The notes under the pieces: generated by a model
What the model saw: only the letters and a program-made list of their open reading frames with translations
Told to the model about the DNA's origin: nothing
Database searches by the model: none
Shown: positions 24,461 through 35,877 of the stretch, piece by piece
How the letters are laid out: each line of letters begins with the position of its first letter
How positions within the stretch are numbered: position 1 is the stretch's first letter
NCBI RefSeq assembly: GCF_032854445.1
Contig: NC_088302.1
Coordinates: 51,366,046-51,430,045 of the forward strand
Direction of reading: 5' to 3'
From: Liolophura sinensis
Lineage: Eukaryota; Mollusca; Polyplacophora; Chitonida; Chitonidae
DNA length: 64,000 nucleotides
Position numbers and translations under genes: made by a program

Positions 24461-24579
24461 CTTAAATGACTACAAATAGGTTTCTTGTAAATTATCCCTG
24501 AATGCAACGCAAATGTAAAAGACTGGGTTAAAATGCATATGTTGGTTTAGTATGCAAAATGTACTTTTTGTCATAGAAG

Positions 24580-24838
24580 AGGCCTCCATGGCTCAGTTAG
24601 TTAGCGCGCTAGCGCAATGTGATGACCCAGGAGCCTCTCACCAATGCGGTCGCTGTGAGTTCAAGCTCATGCTGGCTTCCTCGCCGGCCGTACGTGGGAA
24701 GGTCTGACGGCAACCTGCGGATGGCCGTGGATTTCCCCCTGGCTCTGTCCGGTTTCCATAATACTGGTCACCGTCGTATAAGAGAAATATTCATGAGTTA
24801 CGGCGTAAAACACCAATCAAATAAATAAATAAACAATA
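24580..24838 (+). mobile_element. SINE-A, full length
   Basis: Complete element: head GGCCTCCATGGCTCAGTTAG with a Pol III A box, B-box region GTGAGTTCAAGC, body CCTGCGGATGGCCGTGG, conserved 3' end ACGGCGTAAAACACCAATCA and tail AAATAAATAAATAAA. The head resembles a tRNA but cannot fold as one, so this is not a tRNA gene. Confidence 0.9.
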
Positions 24839-24865
24839 GAAGACCGTGACTTTAGGTATGGGAAA

Positions 24866-24912
24866 GTATTTATTTATTATTTGATTGGTGTTTTATGCCG
24901 TTCTCAAGAATG
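24866..24912 (-). mobile_element. SINE-A 3' end fragment
   Basis: TTTATTTATTATTTGATTGG followed by TGTTTTATGCCGTTCTCAAG is the SINE-A tail in inverse orientation, 30 bp from the tail of the previous copy. Confidence 0.75.
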
Positions 24913-25039
24913 TATGGGAAAGTAAACTGATCACTAGTTGAAATTTTATTCTATTTCTATGAAATTTATTTAAATAGCAATATACTGCTTTAAATAGTCT
25001 AATAGTTTTCTTTTCTTTTCTTTTTTTTCTCGACTCAAT

Positions 25040-25245
25040 GCAGTGCAATGATCCTGGAGCCTCTCACCAGTGCGGTCGCTGTGAGTTGAAGTCCAGTTCA
25101 TGATGCATGGGCTCTTGTTTGGTCGCACGTAGCAAGTTCTGGCAGCAATTTGCAGATGGCCGTGGGTTTCCTCCGGGCTCCGTCATTTAAGAGAAATATT
25201 CTTGAGTACGGCGTGAAACACCAATCAAATAAATAAATAAACACA
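25040..25245 (+). mobile_element. SINE-A, 5' truncated
   Basis: Begins in the head after the A box (TGCAATGATCCTGGAGCCTC) and runs to ACCAATCAAATAAATAAATA. Internal deletion around GGGCTCCGTCATTTAAG. Confidence 0.85.
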
Positions 25246-25856
25246 GCACAACTTACTCTGCCAGTAAATCTAAGTTTGTATTTTTTGTTTCCATAAATAA
25301 CTGGACTATTTTTGCTATCTTATTAATAAACAGTTATTAAAATACTTTCAAAAGATAGATATGTTCGTAAGAGACTCTGTGTTAATGTTTGCGGAAAATC
25401 ATAAAAAAAAACTATTATTAGACTATTACATTTTTCTGGCCCCAGTCTTTGTGCTTACTGGCAGTGTTTACTATATTGGAGAGGTTGTGAAAGGGGGAGG
25501 TATTGTGATGATTAAGTACCCAGGTACATGATTAGCACAGGATCATCCGATCACAAACAGCACTCACTGATAAGTATTTAAGCCAAGTGTTAATGACTTT
25601 CCAGCTACATACTGTTCCACCATACTGAACCCCCCAGCCCCCTTCCCACCCCAACTCTTCTGTTAGCCATTTTGTCCTATTTAAAATTACTAAATGCTAA
25701 CTATAATTATTGTTTAAATAATGATTTGATTTTTCATAATGATACCCGTCTATATAACATGTAGATGCTCATGCATTGAAAAGGTAAATTCGATTTAATT
25801 TTCCTTATTCTTGCGGTTTATTTTTGACCGAAACATTTAATCAAATATATTTGGAT
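25246..25856. other. Intergenic, no feature seen
   Basis: AT-rich DNA between the SINE cluster and the decayed Ulp1 gene; no ORF or repeat recognised. Confidence 0.5.
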
Positions 25857-26500
25857 TTATTGGTCAACATTTCCACACATCTGATCTTCGTAAAACCACT
25901 TATGAGGAATTCTACGCGAGTTTAATTTGGCGCACGTCAATTGTCGCCCAACATTGCATATTTTAGATCCAGATGTCCCATCACATCTTACCATATTCTC
26001 AGCACAACCTGGTCTGCGGCAGATGCAAACGCACGTGATCTTAACTGTGTGATATGTTGGCTCAAAAGGTGAATCAATGGTCTCAAATTTTGGAAAAGGC
26101 CCAAAACTACCGTTTTCGATGCAACTAATCAGATGAATCCTTAATTTAGAAGGGTGGTAAAAATAAGCGACATTTCCTACGTATCTAAGGAAACAAAATT
26201 CAACCATATTTGCCAAGGCAAATAATCCACAATCTATTCCATTTGTTTGTTGTTGTATTTCAGATAATTTTATTATGAAATTGTTTCTGCTTTTTCTTAC
26301 ACAGCAGATAGCTGCATCTGTACACTTTAAGGATAGTTTTGAGGTCACTCACTTCACTGTCCAGAAGATAAATGCACTCATTTTCGTCTTTTGTACTTGT
26401 CACCCAGTGGAAAGCTTCGGCGTGATGGATTTGTACAGATGGAGTTGGTGTAAGCTTTATTACTTCAGAACGATAAATCCAACGACGAGAATTGTGAGAT
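25857..26500 (-). pseudogene. Decayed Ulp1-like (C48) cysteine peptidase with PHD-like zinc region
   Basis: Two overlapping minus frames together make a C48 peptidase. The first, about 26500-26270, has VQIHHAEAFHWVTSTKD with the catalytic His-Trp and YLLDSEVSD with the Asp. The second, 26348-25857, has EIQQQTNGIDCGLFALA with the oxyanion Gln and catalytic Cys. The change of frame near 26275 is a frameshift, with no plausible intron between. After the peptidase, ITCVCICRRPGCAENMVRCD and HKWFYEDQMC look like a degraded PHD-type zinc finger. Ulp1-PHD proteins of this kind are frequent in marine invertebrates and often transposon-borne. I see no other part of the host element. Confidence 0.65.
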
Positions 26501-26635
26501 CAAAATCGTTCAGGAAAAGGGCATTATTTCAAGATTTAAAAACTGCTTATTTTTTATAATGAATTTACGCTGAAGGGTTAAAAACGACACCCATTTATTA
26601 TTCATATTTGGGACTGACAGTGCTTGGTTCCATGT

Positions 26636-26875
26636 TTATAGATTTTTATCATTATTTATAAGCAGGTTATAATTGTCTTGAAGTACGCTTGAAATTAAAT
26701 TTTTACTTCTACTTTCTGTTAAATCTGGAACAGGCACTATGGACTTGTCACTGTTACAAGGCCGAGGCTGTTTTCTTCGGGAAGTTTTTTCATGTCTTTT
26801 TCGGCTATTTGTTGTTAGCTGCCATAAAGTCACTTGGTTTGACTTAGCTGATACAGTTTTATCAGCTACACTCAT
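26636..26875 (-). CDS. Small basic ORF upstream of the Ulp1 pseudogene, unrecognised
   Basis: 79 codons from ATG to stop on the same strand and just 5' of the peptidase remnant. It is rich in Lys/Arg/Ser/Thr (SRKRHEKTSRRKQPRP) with no domain I know. It may be the N-terminal part of the same decayed gene; position and strand are the only support. Confidence 0.3.
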   Translation of the reverse strand: MSVADKTVSAKSNQVTLWQLTTNSRKRHEKTSRRKQPRPCNSDKSIVPVPDLTESRSKNLISSVLQDNYNLLINNDKNL

Positions 26876-29194
26876 TTTAAAAGCTATACTATGTTAACAG
26901 TGAGTTCTTGGGGGACACTGGCAGGGTGGTTGGGGATTAAGTTGTACGGCGTATTTTTTGCCCTCATTGCCTTCGACCATCAAGGTTTTCAATGACTGAA
27001 CAAGAACAACGCGATTTTTGTCTAAAGTCAGTTTTGCCATGGCGTCTGACTATTTTTTTGAAAACTTAACTATTTCGTCTGGAATAATTCTTTTATGAGG
27101 AGTTGCCAACTCATCAGAAGGAAGTGCGACACTCTTGTGCTCTGATTTTAAGCAGTAGTTTCCAACCCCAGCTTGGCCGCGTTCCATTTCCCCCAAAGTA
27201 GTAATTTTGCAGGTAGTTCAAGCTGAGAAACATAGCACCAGAAGGAGATTCTTTCCCCAGCCAGTGAAACAAAACGAAAGAAAACTTTTGTAAACAAGAT
27301 AAATGTCTTAGCAGGTAACCACTTATATGCGTGAACAGAAATGTAACCTTTTCATTGTAATAAGACAAATGTATTTATAAATGCTGTCGACGGCAGACAA
27401 CTGCATACTCAGAGCTAGGAATGCAAACAATGATTTTAGGGGACCTACATGTAATACGCGGATTCACGAATGACAGTGCCAAGGTAAAATTGATGACATG
27501 CATAGAGAATGAAATAGAAAATATATAACAATTGATACATTTACTACACTTGTGAAACAAAAATTATCCAGAAATTACCATCTTCAACATTACATGTTGA
27601 TTTTATAAACAAACACGATTAATAAACCGAAACCAAGACAAGTAAAATCGTGTAGTAAAAACATTAGGTTATAAACAACAAATATGTAGGATTAACAAGA
27701 CTGCCCGTTACTCAAGTGCTCCGCTTTATTTTAAACATAACTCTGAAGGCTATCTGTACAACATCAGAAGCCAACAGTTGTACTGGGGTTCTGAGCTACC
27801 AAAACACCGGGAAGCGTGGTATCGATAAGCGCAAGCGCTGTCGTGCGGTACCAGCTGTATAAAACAAACAAAAACTATTTATACACGATAATACAGTGTA
27901 CCTGAAATTACGCTCAGTCGCCGGACAATACACACTCAAAGCTTTGTGTCTACTCTACTGCTAATATTTCAGATGCTGAGTACAGTATAACATTTAATTA
28001 GCTGTTTACAAACTACTTGCACTTTACACAGTCATGAAATCTGATCACCCGTTGACTGCCGTCTTCGTAATATGTCAACGCTAAAACAACTACGACATTC
28101 AGTAGAATCTGTTCAATCAACACTTACGGTCAATCTAGGTTTACTTACAAAATTTCTTGACAACCTTATGATGTTGCAAATTACAAGTATATCAGATGAC
28201 GTCAGCCAAATACGGCCCCAAACTGTGATCGCAACAAGAGCAATCCGCCCGTACGTGTGTATAGCATGCGTGTGTTACTGCACCATGCTCGATCCTTCCG
28301 TAACCTTTAAAATCTTAACCTATAAAACTGAGGGACCGGAAACATACAATACAAATTCTACAAAATATACTGACTAGACCACAAACTTTATATCAAAGTT
28401 TTATATAAAAAAAGACAAAAAGTACTAAGTAAATAGTACATGAAAAAGAAATTTAACGGTTTAATAGAATCGCAACGAACGATGCACTACGCCTGTGTTA
28501 AATTTTTAAATTCGCATTTTTGCTCATGGAATAACAATATTATTTTTATCATTTTTTTTTGACACTGCTACAATTAGAAATGTTTTTTAGGTATTTACAT
28601 TCAGAGTTAATGTTTTTACTTTTAACATTTTGGACGACGGATGTGTAAAGAAAAAAGAACAAATAATATAAATCTTATTTGTTTCGTAAGAAGGACGTAA
28701 TCACACCTGAATGACCACAGCCGACTTTCCCTGACGCACTTGGTAACTCTATCAATCAAATTTTCATTCAGAATTCTTAATGGGATACGCCATGTTAAAG
28801 AAACACCATATCGCGTTACTTGGTAATAGAGTTCACGTGACGTCAGCAGAAATAACTGCGTTCTAAGGTTATAGAAATAACTAGCGCTTGATAAGTTAAA
28901 ATAGTGAATCGGGCGCCCGTTCAATTTTCTCAATTTGCGTTACTGTATTGTTTCTTCTTTTCAGTGAAGAATATAGGGGTCTTCAGGTGAAATCATGTAG
29001 ATATGTACGTACAACTATATAGAGAATGTATTTTTCATTAAGTAGGGTTTGTATATGCGGGTATTCGGTCAGTGAATAATGGGTAACTTCAAATACAGCA
29101 TATCGATGACGATCAGCTATAAATAATCATCACCACCAGTAAGCCCTTTTTGTTGAACATAATTAAGATCAGCAAAACCGTTGCTTCTGTTTTT
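26876..29194. other. Intergenic, no confident gene
   Basis: Several 60-100 codon ORFs (for example 28072-28377 + and 28622-28933 -) lack motifs, codon bias or flanking splice context that I can recognise. No repeats apart from short A/T runs. Confidence 0.45.
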
Positions 29195-29335
29195 CTTTAT
29201 GTATTTATTTGATTGGTGTTTCACACCGTACTAGAGAATAATTCATTTACGCGACGGCTACCAGCATTATGGTGGGAGGAAAGCAAGCAGAGCCCGGCTG
29301 AAACCCGTCCATGACCATCCGCAGGTTGTTTATGC
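29195..29335 (-). mobile_element. SINE-A fragment (3' half)
   Basis: TATTTATTTGATTGGTGTTT at 29201, CAGCATTATGGTGGGAGGAA at 29262 and ACCATCCGCAGGTTG at 29313, in reverse orientation; head absent. Confidence 0.85.
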
Positions 29336-31169
29336 TTTTGTATAAGAATACTTTCTGCAGCCTCGTACTGGCAGCTGTTGATATGACACGAAAGTTGCTT
29401 CATTATGATGTGGAAATATATTAGTCAAAATATGTTTGCGACTCAAGACCAGTTGCAGACATAAAAGTGTAAGACCAGGGTTATATTATGTTTGCATGAT
29501 TTAGAAACTGACGCTGTTTCTGTACTAGTATGTTCTTCATGCACTGTTCTGTTGGATAGGTCAGGTCGTGTCATTGCCTGGTTGAACTTGACGAGTAAAT
29601 ATATTGGCACATTGCCTGCGATCAACACAAGCCCTTTCATCAAACAAAGAAACTGGATATACGTGACCTAGACTTTGAAATAGTAATGGCTGCTCTGTGA
29701 TGCCCTTCGAGATACCTCACTATTGTCGGCGTCTTTCACGTGTATCATGGTCAACACAAAAATGTAAGTAGCGGGCGATCGGCCGATATAAATTAGACTC
29801 ATGCCACATTGCTGTCACGAAAGTCATACAGCCAAAATGAGACCATTTACAAGACCCAGAAATAAAATAGGACATCTCTTGCCCCAATGCGAATACCGTC
29901 CAACGCAGCTCGATGTAACCATGGAGACAAAGTAGCTGTTCAATGCTACTCTTTGTGACAAGGCGAGAGGACTGACCCAACGGTTGAACCAAAGAGAGGC
30001 TGGGCTTTACACAGTCAGGTAGAACCTGGCCCACTTTAGTTGGTCAGGTAGGCTGCTGTAGATTGAAGAGTCAGAAACGTGTACCGGTTGCACATGAAAT
30101 GCTGTAATCTCATGCAAAGATTTGACGACTTGTTGACGTGGTAAGTTATATAAAAGATATATCTCAGAACTAAACAAGAAGGGAAAAACCTTCTCAGTTA
30201 CACAGTCATATTTTAAAAGAAAAGATAATACTAAACTTAATGTGTATATATGCATCGATAAAGTAAAGTTGTGTTAACGAAATATCGCAGTTCAATTAAG
30301 CAAAATCGAACACATTGAGAAATTCGTAAACGTCCCCGTGTTTTGAATTTTAAGCAATCGGGTGCAAATTATTTCTATAATCCGATTGTACCTTCTCCCG
30401 CTGACATCACGCGGACACATTTGCCCTTTAGCCGTATATACGAGGTGTACTAATGGGGCAATATCGTATCATGGGGATGTAAATGGAGAAAAATGGAGAT
30501 TTGTTTCAGTTAACTAAACGGAGGAGAAAGGATCGTGTATACAAATTTATGGATCACTTACACTACTTGTGCCTAACTTTACCTTACACTCTCGGAGAGG
30601 CATGTTCTAAATCATGATACAAATGTCGGACATCAAATATCCCATGCCAGTGTCCGGTCACTTCACTGCGGAACCGAGACCAAAGAATGTAACTGGGGGA
30701 CTTAAAGGTAGGCCTACTCTAAAACGAAGAGTATGGTGTCCATGAATATGATGAAATGTATGACCATGAAATGAGAATACCATTTTTCATTTTCAGGCAT
30801 ATTTTATATTTCTTAATAGCCCCTCTGTTCATGCATATTTCCCGTCAATGGTCGGAAATATTCGAAAATGACGTCATCGATGAACACACTTCAAGTGAAA
30901 CGCGGAACCAGCTTTGCGCCCCCAATTCAGGCTATCCCCCCGATAAAGTTATTTTGACAGCTATCACCGTTGACGTCACCACAATAGTGTATTTTATTCC
31001 GGACTGACAACATGACCTTTACGATTGAAACTGTTGTTTAAAGTCACTTTTAAGCCCCATTAGGAAAGATGATAAACGTTTTTGTAGTATTGCATGTTAG
31101 GTCAGATTATATACCACGTATCAAGAAATAAAAACAAGAGTTTCATGTACCCTTTGAGTAGCATACTAC
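29336..31169. other. Intergenic, no confident gene
   Basis: Includes minus ORFs of 104 and 82 codons (29720-30034, 30007-30255) and a + ORF of 83 (30756-31007), none with recognisable domains. No repeats seen. Confidence 0.45.
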
Positions 31170-31760
31170 TATAACCGAAACGTAAGAATGTCCGCTTTGT
31201 AACTTGGGGACCCGGTTTAGTTAGCTTAGTCACAATAAATCTCACTACGGTAACCGCAGTTACCGCTTTGTAACTGGGGAACCCGGGTCTAATTAAGTAA
31301 ATCACATTAGCACGCTGGGGGTAACCGAGACGTAAGAGTATCGGCTTTGTAACTGAGGGACCCGGGTCTAATTAGGTCGGTCACGTTAACACATTACGGT
31401 AACCAAGGCGTAATAATAACCGCTTTGTAACCGAGACGTGAGAGTGGCGCGAGACGCTTTGAAACTGGAGGACCCGGATCTAGCTAAGTCAGTCACGTTT
31501 ACACATATTACCGTAACCATGGTGTAAGAGTAACTGCTTTGTAACTGGGGGACCCCTTGTCTAATTAAGTCACATTAACACACTACGGTTACCGAGACGT
31601 AAGAGCTTTACAACTGACGGACCCGGGTCTAATTGAGTCAGTGACATTAACACATCGCGGTAACCAAGACTTAAGGGTATCCGCTTTGTAACGGGGGTCT
31701 CGGGTCTAATTTAGTCTGCCACATTAACATACAACAGTACCCGAGACGTGAGGAGGACGG
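31170..31760. repeat. ~75-80 bp degenerate tandem repeat
   Basis: Seven to eight units around CGCTTTGTAACTGGGG, GACCCGGGTCTAATT, GTCACATTAACACA and CGGTAACCGAGACGTAAGAG. The core GACCCGGGTC is palindromic. One unit near 31415-31460 is duplicated in part, giving two close CGCTTTG motifs. Confidence 0.85.
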
Positions 31761-32269
31761 CTATCTAACGATTGAAACTGAAAATCGTATTTGAAAATCG
31801 AACACTGCTCGTGACCCCCGCGTCGTAGCCACAGTGCGTGCACGCTTTTCAACCCACAGCATCTTATGATATCCCCCCACGGGGCACGTACTATGTGCCT
31901 TCCACTCTATCTTGACACCTTATGTTAATTACATCCACTTACCTTGTCGTGTGACTTGTAGAAAATCCTACACAACAGTACGGTTAATTTTTAACACTCA
32001 TCCTAGCTTTTTGTGTGGAATAATTGTACAGAATCATTTGCATATTACTCAAATAAAGACTCTTTTATGCCTGTTCCACCTCACAATTCATTCTCCCACC
32101 TGCCATTCCATGATGTTCCCTACATAACACCTACTTCATCATCAACTGCCTCGTCTACCGTCCCAACATATAATCTTGATATTATTGACCAGATGTGCTT
32201 CAATCCAACTGAACTGAATGACTATGATGCTTAGCAAAACATTTTGACGAAATAACATGCTTTATCCAT

Positions 32270-32397
32270 ACTCTCAATCTTAACTTTTCAGTCCTTGGAT
32301 TTTCGGAAAATTGGTTCAGCCCGTTAACCGAATGCTTATATTCCATGCCAGGCTACACTTTATATTCTGTCTCCCGAGATAAACGGAAGGGAGGAGG
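32270..32397 (+). pseudogene. LINE endonuclease fragment
   Basis: The frame running into 32345 reads VLGFSENWFSPLTE, then YTLYSVSRDKRKGGGV, the second APE-endonuclease block of CR1/L2/Jockey LINEs. It is cut by the copia LTR straight after GGGV. Upstream, 32013-32234 (TYNLDIIDQMCFNPTELND) looks like the preceding linker with stops between. Confidence 0.65.
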
Positions 32398-32614
32398 TGT
32401 ATATAAAGACACACCAACAATCAATCCAATTCACCATTTATTGACTCCGGCTTTCCGCCTCACACATTCCAGTCCTCCCCAAGCCTTCATGTCCGTGCAC
32501 GGACACCGCCCAAACTCGACTGACCAGTTCCCAACTGTTCGTGCGTTAAAACAGGTTACACAACGGTATAAAAGGTTGACCGGAAAATATCCGGAAACGG
32601 ACACCACGTTAACA
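32398..32614 (-). repeat. Copia 3' LTR
   Basis: 217 bp. Minus-strand start TGTTAACGTGGTGTCCG. Shares with the other LTR the blocks CCAATTCACCATTTATTGAC and GTCCGTGCACGGACACCG; the latter is a palindrome-containing block. Ends TG...CA. Confidence 0.8.
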
Positions 32615-33161
32615 ATCTCAACTGTCTATTTTTGGTTTGGTTTGTTGGTTTGCACATCAACTTTTAAAACCCATGTCAGAGTCACCAAAAGTATTCGGGC
32701 ATGAAACTTTTTTCAGTAAAATTCAGTTAAATAAAACATACCCCCCCCCCCAAAAAAAACAATCCTTTAAAAACCACATATCCCATATCACAATCGCGGA
32801 AAGTATTCAGGCATAAAATTTTGTTCAGTAAAATTCAGTTAAATAAAAAATAACCCCAAGAAAATATTATAGGAGACAATTCCCGTATTACAAATGTTTA
32901 AAAAAATATATTACCCTTCCAAATAGCCTTCCTTAAGTGTTTTCAATAAACGAACAGGGGAAGCGCCCCCCCCCCCCCCCCCCCCGCGCTTTGTTGAACA
33001 GTCAGCAAGCTGATTTGCACCTTTCGACCAAAACACACTCTGGATCTGCTTGCTGTCCAAAAGTTCTTTAATGCCGCTTATGTCAAAGCGAAGTCATTTT
33101 CCAGATACACATTTTGTTGACTTTACAGCATCATGAAGTTACTTACAATCAGTAATGCATG

Positions 33162-33850
33162 TCAAAGGTAGAGAATGGGAGACAGCCTTACCCGTAGTAA
33201 GTTCGCATATAACGCCGACAGGTATATGCCAGGATCAATAGCTTCAGCTAAAGCCAGAGTTTCTGAAGCCAAAGTACTCCTAACTACCCGCCTAATCCGT
33301 TTGGAATTCCAAGCTAGAGGACAGAATTTTCCTTCCATTCCCACCAAAACTACTAAGTACCCATGTGGCAAATTACCCATGGATGCATCACTATAGATAG
33401 CCAGTGACAAGTTATCCATACTACCCAGATCTTGGAATTTTAAATCTTATCGGCCCGAATTTGTTTAATAATACGATTTGCCTCAATTAAATCTTGACTT
33501 CCGCGGCTTGACACGGGTGGCTAAATTACATGGATCGAACATTATGTCCGGTCTGTTTTGATGATCTATCCATAAAATTTAACCAACTTTGGATCTCAGC
33601 CCCGACTTTGTAAGGCTGGACTCCTTTTCTTGACCCGTCCATTTCTCTATGTTTAAATGATATAGGTTAGAGCCATAGCTGCTCTGATGAAGAAAAATGT
33701 GTTCTTCCTTAAATCAAAGTTCTAGGTCTATATACCGGAAGGCCACACCATTTTCTTTACCTATTTGGAATTCCGAACGTCCTATGTTTATGACAGAGCG
33801 TTCAAACTCTGCTGTACCTGCCCAGATAAAGTCATCAGCATAACACGCTC
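33162..33850 (-). pseudogene. Copia RT C-terminus and RNase H
   Basis: From 33840 down, CYADDFIWAGTAEFERS is the YxDD-type RT active-site region of Ty1/copia. Stop codons follow. Then 33419-33162 gives LAIYSDASMGN, CPLAWNSKRIRRVVRSTLAS and ETLALAEAID, the copia RNase H with its Asp and Glu. Most of the RT upstream of CYADD is missing. Confidence 0.75.
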
Positions 33851-33867
33851 ATCAACATAACACGCTA

Positions 33868-34179
33868 TTATTCCACGCCTTTTTTTTCATTCAATGTTAA
33901 AGTTTTGACACATGTGGCTGCACTGAAACGGGTAAATGCATCAGTAACATGTAAATACCATGAGCTTGAACCCAATTGATGTAGGTCAACAGCAACAGTT
34001 TCATTAAAATCACTGGCAAGAGAAAAGCCAACTGTAGTAGTTTTTGGAGTAGGCTTTTTATACTTAATACAAATCTTGCATCCTTTCACACAGTTCTCTA
34101 AATGTCTAAATAACTCCGTGTCATGCTGGCCTGCACTTTCTAACAGTTTCCTCAATTTTTTCAGAACTTGCGTGTCCAA
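33868..34179 (-). pseudogene. Copia integrase fragment
   Basis: 103 residues: HLENCVKGCKICIKYKKPTP is the end of the integrase zinc-binding region, and VAVDLHQLGSSSWYLHVTDAFTRF holds the first catalytic Asp. The rest of the core, with the second Asp and Glu, is deleted; the frame ends at 33868 next to the RT remnant. Confidence 0.75.
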
Positions 34180-34299
34180 ACTGACAGTGAAGTTTATACA
34201 GTACCTTGTTTATTTCGTTTTCCGACACTTTATCTTCTGTCACCAAAATCAGAAAGTCCGTCCGCTTCTTTCATTTTTCTCTAGGGAGCAGTTCCCAGT

Positions 34300-34797
34300 T
34301 TAGTCAACACAATAGTGTCCAGCTGATGTGAACTTAAGCTTGACTGGCTGTCTAAACATAGTGGCTTTGTCATTGCTTAAATCTAATACAACTTCTGTCC
34401 GTTTTAGGGAAGTTCTGCTCAACAATAAAGGAATGTTCGCTTTGACTACTTCCGTGTCAATACAACACTTAGTAGTTCCAGTTGTTGCAGGAATGACTAC
34501 ATTTTGATACGAGTTCATTTGAGCAACATCAGCAAACTTAAACGATCTCGCACTTCTCCGTGTCCGCACCACTGCTCTATTATTTTCATCCAAAGATTCC
34601 AGAAAGTTTTGTAACCGCTTTGAACCACACACTGTTCGAGTGCAGGTAGTGTCAATAACCGCACACCCAAAAGATTCGGTCACCAAAATTTCATTCACTG
34701 ACTGATCTGTTACCAGAAGTGTAATGTTGCAGTTTTCTATCGTGCTGTCAGTATTAGCATTTTCTGTAAAATTCACACTACTTTCCAGTTTATCCAC
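34300..34797 (-). pseudogene. Copia aspartic protease region
   Basis: Open for 165 codons. GCAVIDTTCTRTVCG is in the place of the protease active site (family form D-S/T-G-A/C); the Gly is replaced by Thr, so it should be inactive. Later YQNVVIPAT and IPLLLSRTSLKR fit the flap and C-terminal protease parts of copia polyproteins. Confidence 0.6.
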
Positions 34798-34950
34798 TTT
34801 ATGAGGACAGCCCTTAATCCAGTGAAAAACAAGCTGACAAATAGCACATTTTGTTCACCGACCATTTCTACCCACTGGGTTAGTACCTCTGGAAAAATAT
34901 GATATGCTATCTGGCTTATATACCACACGTTCTCTGTTCTGAAACCGAGT

Positions 34951-35202
34951 CTACATCGCCTCTTCCTTAAAGTTTATTCCGTTGTCCCTCTGTAACGGTT
35001 TCTCTCCAAAAATACATTCAAGCGAAGATTTCATGGATGCAAAATGTAAGTTAATAGCTGTCGTTAAAGTCATTTGTCTTTCTTGTGTAGATAAATTAGC
35101 ACAATCTGGAAGTTTAATGGGTAGAACGGCATCAGGTAACGCCATATCATACTTCATACACTGTATGTAACGTCTCTCAAATTCTGTTATAAAATCCACC
35201 AT
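34951..35202 (-). pseudogene. Copia gag fragment
   Basis: 83 residues with FITEFERRYIQCMKYDMALPDAV and VLPIKLPDCANLSTQERQM, the style of the gag UBN2 region in copia elements. The zinc knuckle further downstream is only traceable as Cys codons near 34855-34800. Confidence 0.6.
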
Positions 35203-35545
35203 GGGCAGTTCCTATGTTTTTGAAAACAGTCAAATCTGGACTACGCTTCATACGCCAGGTCAACACTATCTTGTTTAAAAAGTCCATCTAGGGCACCGAT
35301 TAAAATGTCCATACCTTGGTCAGAGTTCAGATCCTCTACATTTATATCCAGGGCTTTTGCTCGGGCTTGGCCTGTAGGACAGCGTGACCGCCAATGCTTG
35401 TTTCTTCTTATCCAAGTCCGTCACCAATCGCCACACCGCTTTCTCCGTTCTCCAGGTTTCCTACACTGTTTCTAGTCCTAGTGCTGGTGGGGTAATTACT
35501 CTGGGCCATAATTCCAACGCTCTGCTGCCAGTGTGAAATACTTCG

Positions 35546-35760
35546 TGGATATATGAAGATACACCAACACAGCCAATCCAATTCACCATTTATTGACTCC
35601 AACTCTCCGCCTCACACATTCCAGTCCTTCCCAAGCCTTCATGTCCGTGCACGGACACCGTCCAAATTCGACTGACCAGTTCCAAACTGTCCATGCGTAA
35701 AAACACGTTACACAACGGTAGAAAAGGTTGATCTCAAAATATCGGGACACCACGTTAACA
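35546..35760 (-). repeat. Copia 5' LTR
   Basis: 215 bp, direct repeat of 32398-32614 with small differences; the TTTCCGGATATTTTCC part of the other LTR is shortened here. Divergence of several percent indicates an old insertion. Confidence 0.8.
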
Positions 35761-35877
35761 ACTTGATCCGTTTTTCTCGAAAGGATTACGAAAAATAAAA
35801 CAAAATCACAATATAAAAGGAACTTAAAAATTATTGAATGATCTAATGGGACGTGTTAAATGCAAGAGCATGCCTAA

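Larger units (their letters stand above)
32398..35760 (-). mobile_element. Ty1/copia LTR retrotransposon, decayed
   Basis: 3363 bp on the minus strand, bounded by direct LTRs at 32398-32614 and 35546-35760. Order in its own sense: gag, protease, integrase, end of RT, RNase H, the copia order. Most of integrase and RT is deleted and frames are broken. I see no 5-bp target duplication (GGAGG left, ACTTG right). Confidence 0.8.

Noticed and set aside
24580-24680. tRNA gene at SINE heads (also 41358 and 55380)
   Set aside because: A and B boxes are present but the sequence cannot form the cloverleaf stems and continues into the SINE body.
28072-28377. 101-codon ORF as a host gene
   Set aside because: No recognisable domain, splice context or promoter; left unannotated.
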